Notes: generated from the sequence alone by a model not told the origin. Shown: positions 13,279 through 22,570, counted from the stretch's first letter. The stretch: DNA of 32,234 bases from CAYWFP01 sp964457365 (GCA_964457365.1 CAYWFP010000042.1:1-32234); one strand, 5' to 3'. Numbers and translations are program-made.

Positions 13279-16108
13279 ATGGTATCACCTCGCCATTTTC
13301 TGCGCCGTCATTCTCGCCGCAGCGTTGATGTCGCAACCCGGAAGCCGCGAGCAGGGGATTATCTTAAGCCGGGCCAAGCGGTACGAGAAAGCCGAGCCGC
13401 ACCTGGAGAAGATCCACCGGATCGGCCCCGAGGACCGCAGCGTCCTGGTCGAGTTGGCCAAGACCTACGAGAACACCGATCAGGAGGCGAAGTCGGCCGC
13501 CCTGCTGCAGGATTATTTGCAGCGGCATCCCGCGGATATCGAGATCCGCCGTGAATTGCTGGACAACCTGCTGCGTCAGTATCGGCTCGACGAAGCCATT
13601 GCCGCGCTTGAGGGGAGGCGGGTCCCGCGGGTCTTCCGCGAAGAGCTTTATTCGCTCTACCTGCAGGCGGGGTATCTCGACAAGGCCGTGGCGTTGCGTA
13701 AGCGAGAACTCGAGGAGGATCGCGAAGACCTGGAAGGCTGGCTCGATGTCGCCCGGCTGCAGCGCTGGCGCAACGACCTCGACGGCTTGGCCGCGGCGCT
13801 GGCGGAGATCGTACGGATCGAGCCGACGCCGGAGGTATTGATGGAGCAACTGCGGCTGCACGACTGGCGCGGCGACGAGGCACGGGCGCTGGACTTGGCC
13901 GACAGGCTGGCGGGGATGGAAGGTCTGGGGCTCACGGACCTGCGAGCGATCCGCACGGTTTATATCCGCGCGCGCCGGGCCGAGACGGCGCTGCGGGTGG
14001 CCGGTCGCATCACCGCCACGCAGGACGCGTCGGTGCAGGACTGGCTGGATCTGGCGACGCTCCGGGTCTGGACCAACGATCGCGCCGGCGCGCTGGCGGC
14101 GCTTGAGAATGGGCTGGAGCGATATCCGCGAAGTCTGGCGCTGTTGGAGCAGGCGGCGTGGCAGGCGGTGCAACTCGGGCGTCCGGAGGTGCAGGCGGAG
14201 TATCAGCTTCGCATCGCGCGGCTGACCGATCGCGAGGAGCATTGGCGCCAGGCGGCTCAGGTCCACGCGCAGATCGGACGGATCGGCGAGGCGCGCCGGA
14301 TGCTTGAAGGCGCCACCCGGACAGGCGAGGCGGCGCCGCGGACGTTGTGGACGCTGGGTGATCTGGCCGCACGCGAAGACGACGAACGCGCCGCGCTGGT
14401 CTATGCCCGTGAGCTCTACGCGAAGCTGATCGAACAGACGGAAGTCGATATCGAGATCCTCGCCGACGCGGCGGGGCTGTTGCGGCGTCTGGGGCAGGGG
14501 GAAGCGGAGATCGCCCTCCTGGAGAAAGCCCTCGGCGCGCGCGGTAACGAGTCGCGGTTGCTGTTGGACCTGGCCGCGGCCTACAGCGAGGCGGGATTGC
14601 CGGAGAAGGGGCTACAGGTTCTGGCGCGGGTGCGGACGCTCGACGGCGTCGACAAGGTCGAACTGCGGCGGACCGAGGCGTATCTGTGGCTGGCGCTTCT
14701 GGATGGGGCCGAGGAGGGTGAACTCCCCTCGTCCCGTCTGGCCGTGGCGCAGGCGATCGAGGCGACGCTGGTCGATGCGTGGTCGGAGGATCTGGCGCAG
14801 GCGCTGGCGGAAACGTATCTGGCTCTCGGGGAGGCGCACAAGGCGGTGCAATGGATCGAGAAGCTCCCGACGGTGACGCCGGATCTGCGCCTGGCTCTGG
14901 CCGAGGGGTTGCTGGCGCTGGATGACCAGAACGGTGCGCGCTCGGCGCTGGAGGCAGTCGAGACGGAGGCGCTGAGCGCGGATCAACTCAGCCAGGCGGC
15001 GTACCTTTACGGCCAGCTCGGTGCGACGGAAACAGCACTGGCGCTGTTGGAGCGGGCGGACCGGAAAGCCGGCGGGCAGGACAAGGAGATCCGCATGGCG
15101 CTCGCCGATGCGTACGGCGCGGTCGGCAGGATCGAGAAGCAGTACGAGTTGATGGACGCGCTGGCACAAGGAGGCGGGCCGGAGGACTGGGGCGCCGCCG
15201 CGGACCGTCGCTTGTGGAACGGCGATCGTGAAGGCGAGGCGACGGTACTCGCGCGCGGCATGGCGCGGTTTCCGGGCGATGTGCGCCTGTCGGCGAGGCG
15301 TATCAACGCACTGGCGGCGCTCTATCGTTTTGACGAAGCCGAGCGCCTGAAGCCGGCGCTGCGGATCGACCGGCCGGATCCGTCTTTCCAGACACTGTTT
15401 CTCGTCGGCAACGCCTACCTCGCGTTGCGCGACTACGCGTTGGCGAAAGCATATCTTCTGCAGGCGCACGCGTTGGTGCCGGAAGAGGACGAGCCGGTGC
15501 TGCAACTGGCGCGGGCCGAGGTGGGATTGATCGAGCGCAAGGCGGCGCTCGCGCGCTACCGGCAATACCTCGCGCGCCGCGGGGACGACCCGTTCGCCTG
15601 GTTCGAACTCGGCGAGGTCCGGTACGACGCGGGACTGGGAGGATTCGCCGCTCAGCAACGGACGTTGGAGTTGATGCCCACGCCGAGGAAACCGGACGAG
15701 CTGGCGGTGCATGCGCGCATCCGCGTGCGACGCGGCGATATCGCGCGGGCGGTAGGCTATTACCGCCGCGCTATCGGCAGGCAGTCGCGCAATCTCGACT
15801 GGCCGGTCGATCTGGGCGAGTTGTACCTGGCGGCGGATATGCTCCCGGAGGCGCACGCCCAGGTCGTCCGCGTCCGCGAGCGCAACGCCTCGTGGGAACG
15901 TGCGCGGCGGCTGCAGGCGGCGGTAGACCTGCGGGCGGAGCGCCCCGCGCAGGCGGTGGAGATCTTGCGCGAACTGCGCGAGAAGCAGCCGCGAGAACCG
16001 GACGTGCAGGCCGATCTGGCCTTCGCCGAGGACGCGGCCGACCGTCCGCTCGGCGCCATGAAAGAGATGCGCAAGGCGCTGGAGAAGCTGGAGGCGTCGG
16101 CTCCATGA
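13268..16108 (+). CDS. pelB: PelB-like inner-membrane-anchored TPR scaffold
   Basis: A 946-residue protein with an N-terminal transmembrane anchor (about residues 6-22) and then tetratricopeptide-type helical repeats to the end. Examples are units ending in RPAQAVEILRELREKQPREP and many A-x-x-L/Y pairs. In Pseudomonas, PelB has periplasmic TPRs that bind PelA plus a C-terminal outer-membrane barrel in one chain of about 1,190 residues. This protein stops after the TPRs, and the barrel is the next gene. The TTG start at 13268 lies inside the pelA end and has GGAGG seven to eight bases upstream, which supports it over later starts. It overlaps the barrel gene by ATGA. Confidence 0.85.
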   Translation: MGVKWYHLAIFCAVILAAALMSQPGSREQGIILSRAKRYEKAEPHLEKIHRIGPEDRSVLVELAKTYENTDQEAKSAALLQDYLQRHPADIEIRRELLDNLLRQYRLDEAIAALEGRRVPRVFREELYSLYLQAGYLDKAVALRKRELEEDREDLEGWLDVARLQRWRNDLDGLAAALAEIVRIEPTPEVLMEQLRLHDWRGDEARALDLADRLAGMEGLGLTDLRAIRTVYIRARRAETALRVAGRITATQDASVQDWLDLATLRVWTNDRAGALAALENGLERYPRSLALLEQAAWQAVQLGRPEVQAEYQLRIARLTDREEHWRQAAQVHAQIGRIGEARRMLEGATRTGEAAPRTLWTLGDLAAREDDERAALVYARELYAKLIEQTEVDIEILADAAGLLRRLGQGEAEIALLEKALGARGNESRLLLDLAAAYSEAGLPEKGLQVLARVRTLDGVDKVELRRTEAYLWLALLDGAEEGELPSSRLAVAQAIEATLVDAWSEDLAQALAETYLALGEAHKAVQWIEKLPTVTPDLRLALAEGLLALDDQNGARSALEAVETEALSADQLSQAAYLYGQLGATETALALLERADRKAGGQDKEIRMALADAYGAVGRIEKQYELMDALAQGGGPEDWGAAADRRLWNGDREGEATVLARGMARFPGDVRLSARRINALAALYRFDEAERLKPALRIDRPDPSFQTLFLVGNAYLALRDYALAKAYLLQAHALVPEEDEPVLQLARAEVGLIERKAALARYRQYLARRGDDPFAWFELGEVRYDAGLGGFAAQQRTLELMPTPRKPDELAVHARIRVRRGDIARAVGYYRRAIGRQSRNLDWPVDLGELYLAADMLPEAHAQVVRVRERNASWERARRLQAAVDLRAERPAQAVEILRELREKQPREPDVQADLAFAEDAADRPLGAMKEMRKALEKLEASAP

Positions 16109-17376
16109 GGTGGCTATCATGCCTCGCGCTCTGCTTCGCGATACCGCTTGCGCTCCGCGCTGCCGAGCCGGAAGCGAGAAAGGACGGGCTCGTCGGCGAG
16201 GTCTTGATCGATCTTCACCGCGATGGCGAGGAGACGGCTTCATCGCTGGACGCGCAGGCGAACGCGCGGCAGAATGAAAACGACCGTTGTATTCGGCAAG
16301 TGAAGATACCGCGCCTGGGCGGCCGACTCAGGACGACGCGGTCGCTCAAGTCCGACCGGCAGACGCGGAGGGAGGACCTGGAGCAGCGGCTCTTCGAGTT
16401 GAGCCTGCAGTATCGCCCCGAGGCGATGTATACCATCGGTTGGTCAAGAAGCAGCGTCGAGCGCGTCTGGCGGCATACCGTCGCCGGCTGGACGCCGCTG
16501 AGCGACCGCTGGGAACTGGCCGCGGCGGCCGAACGGGCGGACTGGTTTCTCGACCGGACCGAGCTGGACGATCTGAACGAACGGACCTGCGATCTGGAGC
16601 TCCGCACCGCGGTGCGGTTGCGGCGGCGGTGGCGGCTGTGGGCGGCGCTGAAAGGCCATCGCGGCAGCGAGATTGCCGACTTGGGCGTACGCACCGGCAT
16701 GCAGTGGAATCACGAGAACGGAATCAGCGTGAACCTGCAGGGGGCGGCCTGGATTCCGTGGGCCGACAACACCGAGTCGGTGGCCAACGATGGCCGCATG
16801 CACGAGGTGACCGGATCGGTCGCCGTGCCCTTTCTGCCGCGGCTGACGCTGCTGGCCGAGGGCGGAGTGAGTTGGCATCTGCTCGCTGGCGAGGGGTACC
16901 GCGTCCGCGACGAAACCGGCTATGAACGGCGCGGTACCCTCAGGCTGGACGCGGAGTTGTTCCGCCGTGGTGGTCGCGATCTTGGGCCGATCTTCATGGA
17001 TCCGCGTGCGGAGACGATCATGGCGCTGGACACGGTGGTTCTCGGTTACGTGGCTTGGAGTCGCTCGCGCTTTGAACTATACGAAGGCTTCGACGCTGTT
17101 GGCGTTACGGAGGAGAGCCTGGATCTGCGTCTCGGCGCCGAGGCACGGATCTTGTTGGTCCGGCACATTGTCGTCGAGGGAGGAGGGTATATCGGACGCG
17201 ACCGCAAACGCGAGATCGCGTGGAGCCGGCTGTACGGCGGCCGTGTACGCGCAAGTTGGATGCCCAAGGCGCGGATACGGTTCTGGGGGGAGTGGGCCCT
17301 CGACAGCGCGCCGGTCAACGGGGTAGGCGGGGGGATCACCCGCACCGCTTCGCTGGGGATGAATATCAATTTCTAG
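16105..17376 (+). CDS. Outer-membrane beta-barrel, split-off PelB porin domain
   Basis: A 423-residue protein with a signal peptide (MRWLSCLALCFAIPLALRAA). Many amphipathic strands alternate hydrophobic and polar residues, with turns rich in Asp, Gly and Asn. The final residue is phenylalanine (MNINF), the usual signature for outer-membrane insertion. Its position directly after the TPR scaffold, with a four-base overlap, corresponds to the C-terminal barrel of PelB, so it is probably the Pel export pore. Sequence similarity to PelB was judged by layout and features only; other outer-membrane channels cannot be excluded. Confidence 0.75.
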   Translation: MRWLSCLALCFAIPLALRAAEPEARKDGLVGEVLIDLHRDGEETASSLDAQANARQNENDRCIRQVKIPRLGGRLRTTRSLKSDRQTRREDLEQRLFELSLQYRPEAMYTIGWSRSSVERVWRHTVAGWTPLSDRWELAAAAERADWFLDRTELDDLNERTCDLELRTAVRLRRRWRLWAALKGHRGSEIADLGVRTGMQWNHENGISVNLQGAAWIPWADNTESVANDGRMHEVTGSVAVPFLPRLTLLAEGGVSWHLLAGEGYRVRDETGYERRGTLRLDAELFRRGGRDLGPIFMDPRAETIMALDTVVLGYVAWSRSRFELYEGFDAVGVTEESLDLRLGAEARILLVRHIVVEGGGYIGRDRKREIAWSRLYGGRVRASWMPKARIRFWGEWALDSAPVNGVGGGITRTASLGMNINF

Positions 17377-17386
17377 GGGAATGTAT

Positions 17387-17923
17387 ATGCACCGACTGCG
17401 ATGGGGGTTGCTTCTGGTTCTGGCGCCGTTCTGTGGTTGCCGGACGGCGACACGCGAGTACAGCGTGAAGGCGTTGGCGCGGATCGACTGCGAACCGGTA
17501 GCCGTGGTGCCGTTCGAGAGCCTGACGCCGCACCCCAACGCCGGTCTGGTCCTGGCCGGGCAATTCGCCAACGAGTTGCGCGTGCGCGGCGTGACGCTGG
17601 TGCCGCAGGACCGGATCGTGCAGGCGCTTGGGCCACTGGAGGGCGAGTCCCTGCCGCCGGCGAATCTGGGGGCGCTTCTCGGGGCGCGGACGTTGCTGCT
17701 GGGCACGGTTGACGAGTATCGCTATAAGCGCGGCGTCGGCGAGGCTCCGACAATCGGCGTGACGGTGCGGCTGGTCGAAGCGGGCAGCGGACGGGTACTG
17801 TGGAGCATTTCCGCGAGTCGAACGGGACAGATCTCGTTGCTGCGCGAGGGCAGTCTCAGCCGTCTCGGGCAGGCGATCTGCCGGGATCTGGCCGCACAGA
17901 TGTGCAAGAGGATGGAGGAATGA
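17387..17923 (+). CDS. pelC: PelC-like outer-membrane lipoprotein
   Basis: PelC forms a dodecameric lipoprotein ring under the PelB barrel and funnels polymer to the pore. This 178-residue protein has a lipoprotein signal peptide ending FCGC (lipid-accepting Cys18). A mixed alpha/beta domain follows, with VAVVPFESLTPHPNAG near the N-terminus, GARTLLLGTVDEYRYK in the middle, and VTVRLVEAGSGRVLW near the end, the pattern of the PelC/CsgG-like nucleotide-free fold. The second ATG (17387) is chosen because AGGGG is seven bases upstream; ATG 17381 would be too close. Its stop overlaps the start of the receiver gene. Confidence 0.83.
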   Translation: MHRLRWGLLLVLAPFCGCRTATREYSVKALARIDCEPVAVVPFESLTPHPNAGLVLAGQFANELRVRGVTLVPQDRIVQALGPLEGESLPPANLGALLGARTLLLGTVDEYRYKRGVGEAPTIGVTVRLVEAGSGRVLWSISASRTGQISLLREGSLSRLGQAICRDLAAQMCKRMEE

Positions 17924-18285
17924 AACCGAAGATACTGCACCTTGACGACGATCCCATGATTCTGCGCATCAGTACGAAACTACTCTCCTCGATCGGTTGC
18001 GAGGTTGACGCGCGTGATGATCTCGATACCGATGCAGAGATTCGCTGGAGCGAATACGGTTTGCTGCTCTTCGATTGGATACTGCCGAAGGCCAGCGTTG
18101 TCTCTCTTTGTCGGGTCGCGCGCGCGGAAGGATATGCAGGCCCGATCGTAATCCTGAGCAGCAAGGAACTGAGCCGCGAAGAATACAGTATGCTGCGCGA
18201 ATTAAACGCGGAGTACATGGCCAAGCCGTTCGGGCCGCAGGATCTGATCGGCCGCGTACGGGAATTGCTGGCGGACGCGACGTGA
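17920..18285 (+). CDS. Stand-alone CheY-like receiver inside the pel operon
   Basis: A 121-residue single-domain response regulator without an output domain. The phosphorylation site is complete: acidic triad Asp9-11, phospho-acceptor Asp52 in LLLFDWILP, Ser80/Ser81 in place of the switch Thr/Ser, and Lys102 in MAKPFG. It is embedded between pelC and pelD with ATGA and GTGA overlaps, so it is made together with the secretion machine. I know of no receiver in the Pseudomonas pel operon. A plausible role is phosphorylation-dependent control of PelD or PelE by protein contact (inference). No kinase is encoded in the operon; a hybrid kinase lies at 30342-31892. Confidence 0.93.
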   Translation: MKPKILHLDDDPMILRISTKLLSSIGCEVDARDDLDTDAEIRWSEYGLLLFDWILPKASVVSLCRVARAEGYAGPIVILSSKELSREEYSMLRELNAEYMAKPFGPQDLIGRVRELLADAT

Positions 18286-19637
18286 AGCTGGGATACCGCG
18301 CCATTCTTGGTGAGACTGTCGGCTTGATGGCGATGGTGTTGTTGCTGGGCTATCTGGTCCAGCCGACCGGACCGCTGTTGCTGAACTGGCAGCCGCACCC
18401 GTTCTGGGCGGTCATCCTGCTGATCTCGGTGCGCTACGCCAATCCCTGGGGCGTCATCGCCGGTGCGCTCTGCGCGGCGGTTTATCTGACGGGCCTCTAC
18501 TTCCATGGGCAGCGGTTCGGCGAGATGCTTTATCTGGGAAACGCCCAGATCGTCACGCCGCTGATGTTCGTCGTCGTCGCGGCGTTGATCGGGGAGGTGA
18601 TCCACGCTCATCGCGCGAAGAACGACTACCTCGCTCGAACGGGCGACCAGTTACGCGAGCGGTTGCGCGAGAGCGAACGCAAGCGGAGCGAGCTCGAGGC
18701 GGCTTACCGACGCATCGAGGGGCGTTTCGTCGGTCAGGCCGATACGCTGAGTTCCCTCTTCGACAGCCTGCGCAGCCTCGACGGGATGGAGCCGCGCGAG
18801 ATCGCCTATGCGCTGATCCCGATCCTGCAGCGTTTTATCGGCGCGCGCGTCTGCAGCGTCTGGAGCGGCAACGAGGCGACGGGCTGGCGGCGCATCCCCG
18901 AGAGCGATACCGCCCCCCAGACGCCCCCGGCCTTGGCGTTGGCCGCGCTGCGGGAGAAGCGCGTCGTCACCGCCCGCGACGAGTTTTCCGCTAACGAGGA
19001 GCATCTCGGAAAGGGCGTGGTCGCGGGTGTGCTCCAGCATGGACTCACCCCGGAACCGGACGTGGTGCTGGTCGAGTCGATGGCGTTCCAGGAGTTCAAC
19101 CTGAAGGCGTTGAAGCGGATGGAGCTTATCCTCTATTGGGCCTCGCGCGCCCTGGAGCGGCATGCGCTTTCCACACGCGCTTACGGTCAGCACATCTTCG
19201 ACGAGGATGTCGGCCTCGCCAGCGAGATGTTTTTTCGCACCAATTTGTTCAAGGATGTGGCGGCCAGCCGCCGTCGCGGCGGTACCTCGAATTTGATGGC
19301 GCTGACGCCCTCTGGCGATTTGCGCCCGGCGGTGCGGCGTCGGCTGCATGTTGTGCTGGCTTCGTGCTTGCGGAATATGCTCCGCCATAGCGACACGGCG
19401 ACCTGTTTTCGCGATACCGGTGTCTTCGTGGCGCATCTGCCGGATACGAACCTGGAACAAGCCGCGATCGTGGAGACTAAGATCCGCGCGGCCATCGATA
19501 CCTTCGATATTCGGCCGTACGTGGACAACGAGCCGTTGCGCCTGCGGTTGCAGTTGCTGTCGGTGCCGTTGGAGGGCGATCCGGAAAAAACATTGCAGGA
19601 AGCGGTGGAAATGGTCCGCGAGGGGGAGAAGGCATGA
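18282..19637 (+). CDS. pelD: PelD-like c-di-GMP receptor (TM-GAF-degenerate GGDEF)
   Basis: PelD is the inner-membrane receptor that activates Pel synthesis when it binds cyclic di-GMP. This 451-residue protein (Pseudomonas PelD is 455) has four N-terminal transmembrane helices (about 8-115), a coiled-coil linker rich in Arg and Glu (about 120-150), and a GAF domain (about 155-300). A GGDEF-like domain follows, in which the catalytic motif is lost (RDTGV where GGDEF would be) but the allosteric I-site RxxD is intact as Arg368-His-Ser-Asp371. This combination predicts c-di-GMP binding without synthesis. The GTG start overlaps the receiver stop (GTGA), and its stop overlaps pelE (ATGA). Confidence 0.92.
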   Translation: MKLGYRAILGETVGLMAMVLLLGYLVQPTGPLLLNWQPHPFWAVILLISVRYANPWGVIAGALCAAVYLTGLYFHGQRFGEMLYLGNAQIVTPLMFVVVAALIGEVIHAHRAKNDYLARTGDQLRERLRESERKRSELEAAYRRIEGRFVGQADTLSSLFDSLRSLDGMEPREIAYALIPILQRFIGARVCSVWSGNEATGWRRIPESDTAPQTPPALALAALREKRVVTARDEFSANEEHLGKGVVAGVLQHGLTPEPDVVLVESMAFQEFNLKALKRMELILYWASRALERHALSTRAYGQHIFDEDVGLASEMFFRTNLFKDVAASRRRGGTSNLMALTPSGDLRPAVRRRLHVVLASCLRNMLRHSDTATCFRDTGVFVAHLPDTNLEQAAIVETKIRAAIDTFDIRPYVDNEPLRLRLQLLSVPLEGDPEKTLQEAVEMVREGEKA

Positions 19638-20653
19638 CCGCGCTATACGCGTCGCTGGCGCTGGCGGCGGCCGTGTACGGTGTGGCCGCGGTCTTGGCCG
19701 GGGCCTGGACGGTGGCGGCGGCGGCTCACGTGGTCGTGGCGCTGAGCGGCTGGCGGGCCGTGCACGGTCTGTACCGCCCGGAGGATCCAACCGGACGATT
19801 CGAGGCGGCGCTGGCGGCTTGCGTGCCGCTCGTGGGCGGAGCGTTGGCCTGGCTCTACGTGGCCGGCACCCGGTTGGGCAGGAGCGCCGGTGTCGCCGAA
19901 GAATTCGAGGAGTATATCGATCCGGGTTTACGCCTGGGCGAGGAAGCAACGACGCTGCAGCGTTCGGGGTTCGAGCCCGACCCGGATCATCTCGAGCCCA
20001 TGAGTGACATACTCCGCTCCGATGCGGGCATCCAGGAGAAGCGCATCGCTATCGAGGGGTTGGCGCGACTGGAAACACCCGAGGCGGTCTCGATGTTGCG
20101 GGAGGCGTTGCATGCCGAATCGACCGAAGTACGTTTCTATGCCGCCAGCGTACTCGGCCGACTCGAGGAGCGGTTGGCTTCGCGATTGCGCACGCTGGAG
20201 GAGGATGTCGCGCTCGGACGGAGGCTCGATCCGGATGTCGAACTCGATCTGGCGCGGTCGTATTTCGATTATGCCTACTTCGGCGTTGCCGAAGGCGAGC
20301 GACACCGGACCTATCTCGAGGACGCTATCGTCCATGCCGGGCGCGCCTGGGACCGCGGGGCACCGCCGCGGAGTCTGCTCGTGTCCGGTCGGGCGCACCT
20401 GGAGTTGGGGCGGTGCGAGGAGGCCGAGGCGGAGTTCGATCGCTATCTTCGCGTCGCTGGGAAGAGCGTAGCGGGCTATCTTTGGCGGGCCGAGGCGCGA
20501 TTTCTCCACGGACGTTACGACAAGGTGATCGAGGACTGCTGCGCGGCGGTCGCGACAGGGCCGATTCCCGAACGCATGCAGCCGACGGTCGATTTCTGGT
20601 TTTCGCGCGGCAGTGGCAGTTCACGCCGATTCCGGAGGCCCAAAGGCGTATGA
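19634..20653 (+). CDS. pelE: PelE-like membrane protein with helical repeats
   Basis: A 339-residue protein with two or three N-terminal hydrophobic segments (about 4-45 and 60-80) and a cytoplasmic helical-repeat domain. The middle part (AIEGLARLETPEAVSMLREAL, then EVRFYAASVLGRLEE) resembles a HEAT repeat. The later part (LLVSGRAHLELGRCEEAEAEFDRYL) is TPR-like. In Pseudomonas, PelE is a TPR membrane protein that joins PelD, PelF and PelG into the synthase complex. Position between pelD and pelF and the ATGA overlaps on both sides support the call. The last about 20 residues are low-complexity Ser/Arg-rich. Confidence 0.8.
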   Translation: MTALYASLALAAAVYGVAAVLAGAWTVAAAAHVVVALSGWRAVHGLYRPEDPTGRFEAALAACVPLVGGALAWLYVAGTRLGRSAGVAEEFEEYIDPGLRLGEEATTLQRSGFEPDPDHLEPMSDILRSDAGIQEKRIAIEGLARLETPEAVSMLREALHAESTEVRFYAASVLGRLEERLASRLRTLEEDVALGRRLDPDVELDLARSYFDYAYFGVAEGERHRTYLEDAIVHAGRAWDRGAPPRSLLVSGRAHLELGRCEEAEAEFDRYLRVAGKSVAGYLWRAEARFLHGRYDKVIEDCCAAVATGPIPERMQPTVDFWFSRGSGSSRRFRRPKGV

Positions 20654-22557
20654 ATCCGACATTCGGCGAGATCTTCAACCTGTTGCACAATCCCAATCCC
20701 GCGCAGGCGCGCGACGCGCTCAAGCAACTCGAGCGCGAAGTGGACGAGGTGGCGCTGCGTCGTTTCGCCGCCCAGGCGCGGGAGTTGGACCTGTCGTTGG
20801 CGCTCGAACTCTGTCAGACGTTGGCGGTAGCGCGCAGCGAACCGCTGGTCAACCTTTTGGGACGTTTCGTTTGTCGGCGCGAGCATGTTTTGCGCGAGCG
20901 CGCGCTTCATGTCCTGGAGCAGGTTCCGCCCGCGCGGCGCATGCAGGCGCTGCTCGACCTTCTGGAGGAAGACGATCCGGAGATCCAGGTCGCCGCCTGC
21001 AGACTGCTGGCCGCTTCGGCCAGCCAAGCTCCGCGCAGCGCATTGGTCGCCCAACTGCACAATCCCGACGCCGACGTCGTGCTCGCGGCGCTCTCGGCAC
21101 TGCGCACGCTGGACCTGAAGGACGCGACCGACGACATCCTTCCGCTGTTGCGACACGAGAAGGCGGCGGTGCGCGCCGGCGTCATCGAAACGCTGACCTA
21201 TCTGGCGTCGGAGGGGGAATACCCCGTCGACGAACTCCGCCGGTTGCTCCGGGAAGAGGAGGCGCTCGACGTGCAACTGGCCTGTTGCTGGTCGCTTGGC
21301 AAGCGTCCGATGGCCGAGGCGCAGGAGGAACTGATCGCGGCGTTGGAGAGCGGTGGATCGGAGAAATTGCGCGTGGGTGCGGCCGCGGCGCTGGGACATT
21401 ATCCCTATAAACCGGTGGCTCGGGCGTTGCTGTGGCAGTGCGCCAAGGCGGACAATCCGTCGGTGGCGCTGAGTGCTCGCCGGGCGCTCAACCGGATGCC
21501 CGAAGAACTGACCATCGACGTCTGTAAGACCATGCTTGTCGCGGGCGACACGGTTGTGGTTCGACGCGAGGTGGCCGAGACGCTGGGTTATCTGACATTC
21601 GCCCATTCCACCGAAGTGCTGCTGGAACGGCTTGACGACGAGGAGGATCCTATCGTTCGTGCCTCGGTGGTCGAAGCAGTGGGCCACTCGGGGGAGACCG
21701 GAACCTGGGCGCGGGTGCGCAAGTGCGTCTTCGACGACGAACTGGTGGCGTATGCGGCGGTCAAGGCGCTGGCCGACCTGCTGGACGAACCTCACCTCGC
21801 CGATTTCGCGCGACTGTTGCAGGAATGCGAGGTAGAGAGTATACGCGAAGCGGTGCTCAAGCAATTGTCGCTCTTCGGCGAGGCGCACGGTCTGCCGCCG
21901 GAACTGGACGAGTATTTGTTGCCGCTGATTCACCATCCGGCGACCAACGTGGCCATGCTTGCCGCGAGTGCGCTCGGATTCGTGGAGAAGCCGATGCTGG
22001 TAACCGAGGTGCTCGATGCGCTGCAGCAGCCGCGCGTGGAGCCGGTCACCGCGGCGTTGTGCGAGGCGGCGATGACACTCGCCAATGACATGGCCATTCG
22101 CCTGCTGGTTCTCGGGGGTGTGGCGCGTCTGCGCTCCATCCGACGCGTGATCGATCATACCCAGAACCTGGGGCCGCGCGCGGAGATTTTTTTCCGCAAA
22201 CTGGCCGAGTACGCCCTCGGCGGCGAGAAGGAAGCCGAATCCTGCATGCTTGTCGGCGCCACCCTGGAGCCGCAAGCCTTCGTGCGCAGCTTCGAGCAGG
22301 CCGAAGGCGAGCAGAGCGCGGTGCTGCTGCGGGTCTGGCAACATCTGGGAGAACAGGAGCGCGGTGTCGTGCATCCGCCGTACGCGGATCTTCTGGCCTC
22401 GCCGTCGGCGGCGGTGCGTCTCGCTGCCATCCAGGCCTTGCCGCCCGAGGAAGGCCACGCGCTGCTCTCGACCGTGTCGGACATGGCCTTTATCGACGCC
22501 GACGAGAAGGTCCGCGAAGCCGCTCGCGTGAAGACGCGCTGGCTGGTGGCGATCTGA
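20650..22557 (+). CDS. HEAT-repeat protein inserted in the pel operon
   Basis: A 635-residue soluble protein made of consecutive two-helix HEAT repeats. Examples are the PEIQVAACRLLAASA, AAVRAGVIETLTYLA, VALSARRALNRMP and PIVRASVVEAVGHSG units. No signal peptide or transmembrane segment is visible, so it should be a cytoplasmic scaffold. Pseudomonas pelABCDEFG has no such gene. Its start overlaps pelE by ATGA and pelF starts 13 bases after its stop, so it is produced stoichiometrically with the synthase. It may extend the PelE scaffold, which itself has a HEAT-like segment, or regulate the PelF glycosyltransferase. A function outside Pel cannot be excluded. Confidence 0.9.
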   Translation: MNPTFGEIFNLLHNPNPAQARDALKQLEREVDEVALRRFAAQARELDLSLALELCQTLAVARSEPLVNLLGRFVCRREHVLRERALHVLEQVPPARRMQALLDLLEEDDPEIQVAACRLLAASASQAPRSALVAQLHNPDADVVLAALSALRTLDLKDATDDILPLLRHEKAAVRAGVIETLTYLASEGEYPVDELRRLLREEEALDVQLACCWSLGKRPMAEAQEELIAALESGGSEKLRVGAAAALGHYPYKPVARALLWQCAKADNPSVALSARRALNRMPEELTIDVCKTMLVAGDTVVVRREVAETLGYLTFAHSTEVLLERLDDEEDPIVRASVVEAVGHSGETGTWARVRKCVFDDELVAYAAVKALADLLDEPHLADFARLLQECEVESIREAVLKQLSLFGEAHGLPPELDEYLLPLIHHPATNVAMLAASALGFVEKPMLVTEVLDALQQPRVEPVTAALCEAAMTLANDMAIRLLVLGGVARLRSIRRVIDHTQNLGPRAEIFFRKLAEYALGGEKEAESCMLVGATLEPQAFVRSFEQAEGEQSAVLLRVWQHLGEQERGVVHPPYADLLASPSAAVRLAAIQALPPEEGHALLSTVSDMAFIDADEKVREAARVKTRWLVAI

Positions 22558-22570
22558 AAGGAGCCCGGCG

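Noticed and set aside
14612..16243. Long minus-strand open frame opposite the TPR gene
   Set aside because: Arg- and Gln-rich antisense shadow of the PelB-like scaffold without a ribosome site or recognisable motifs.
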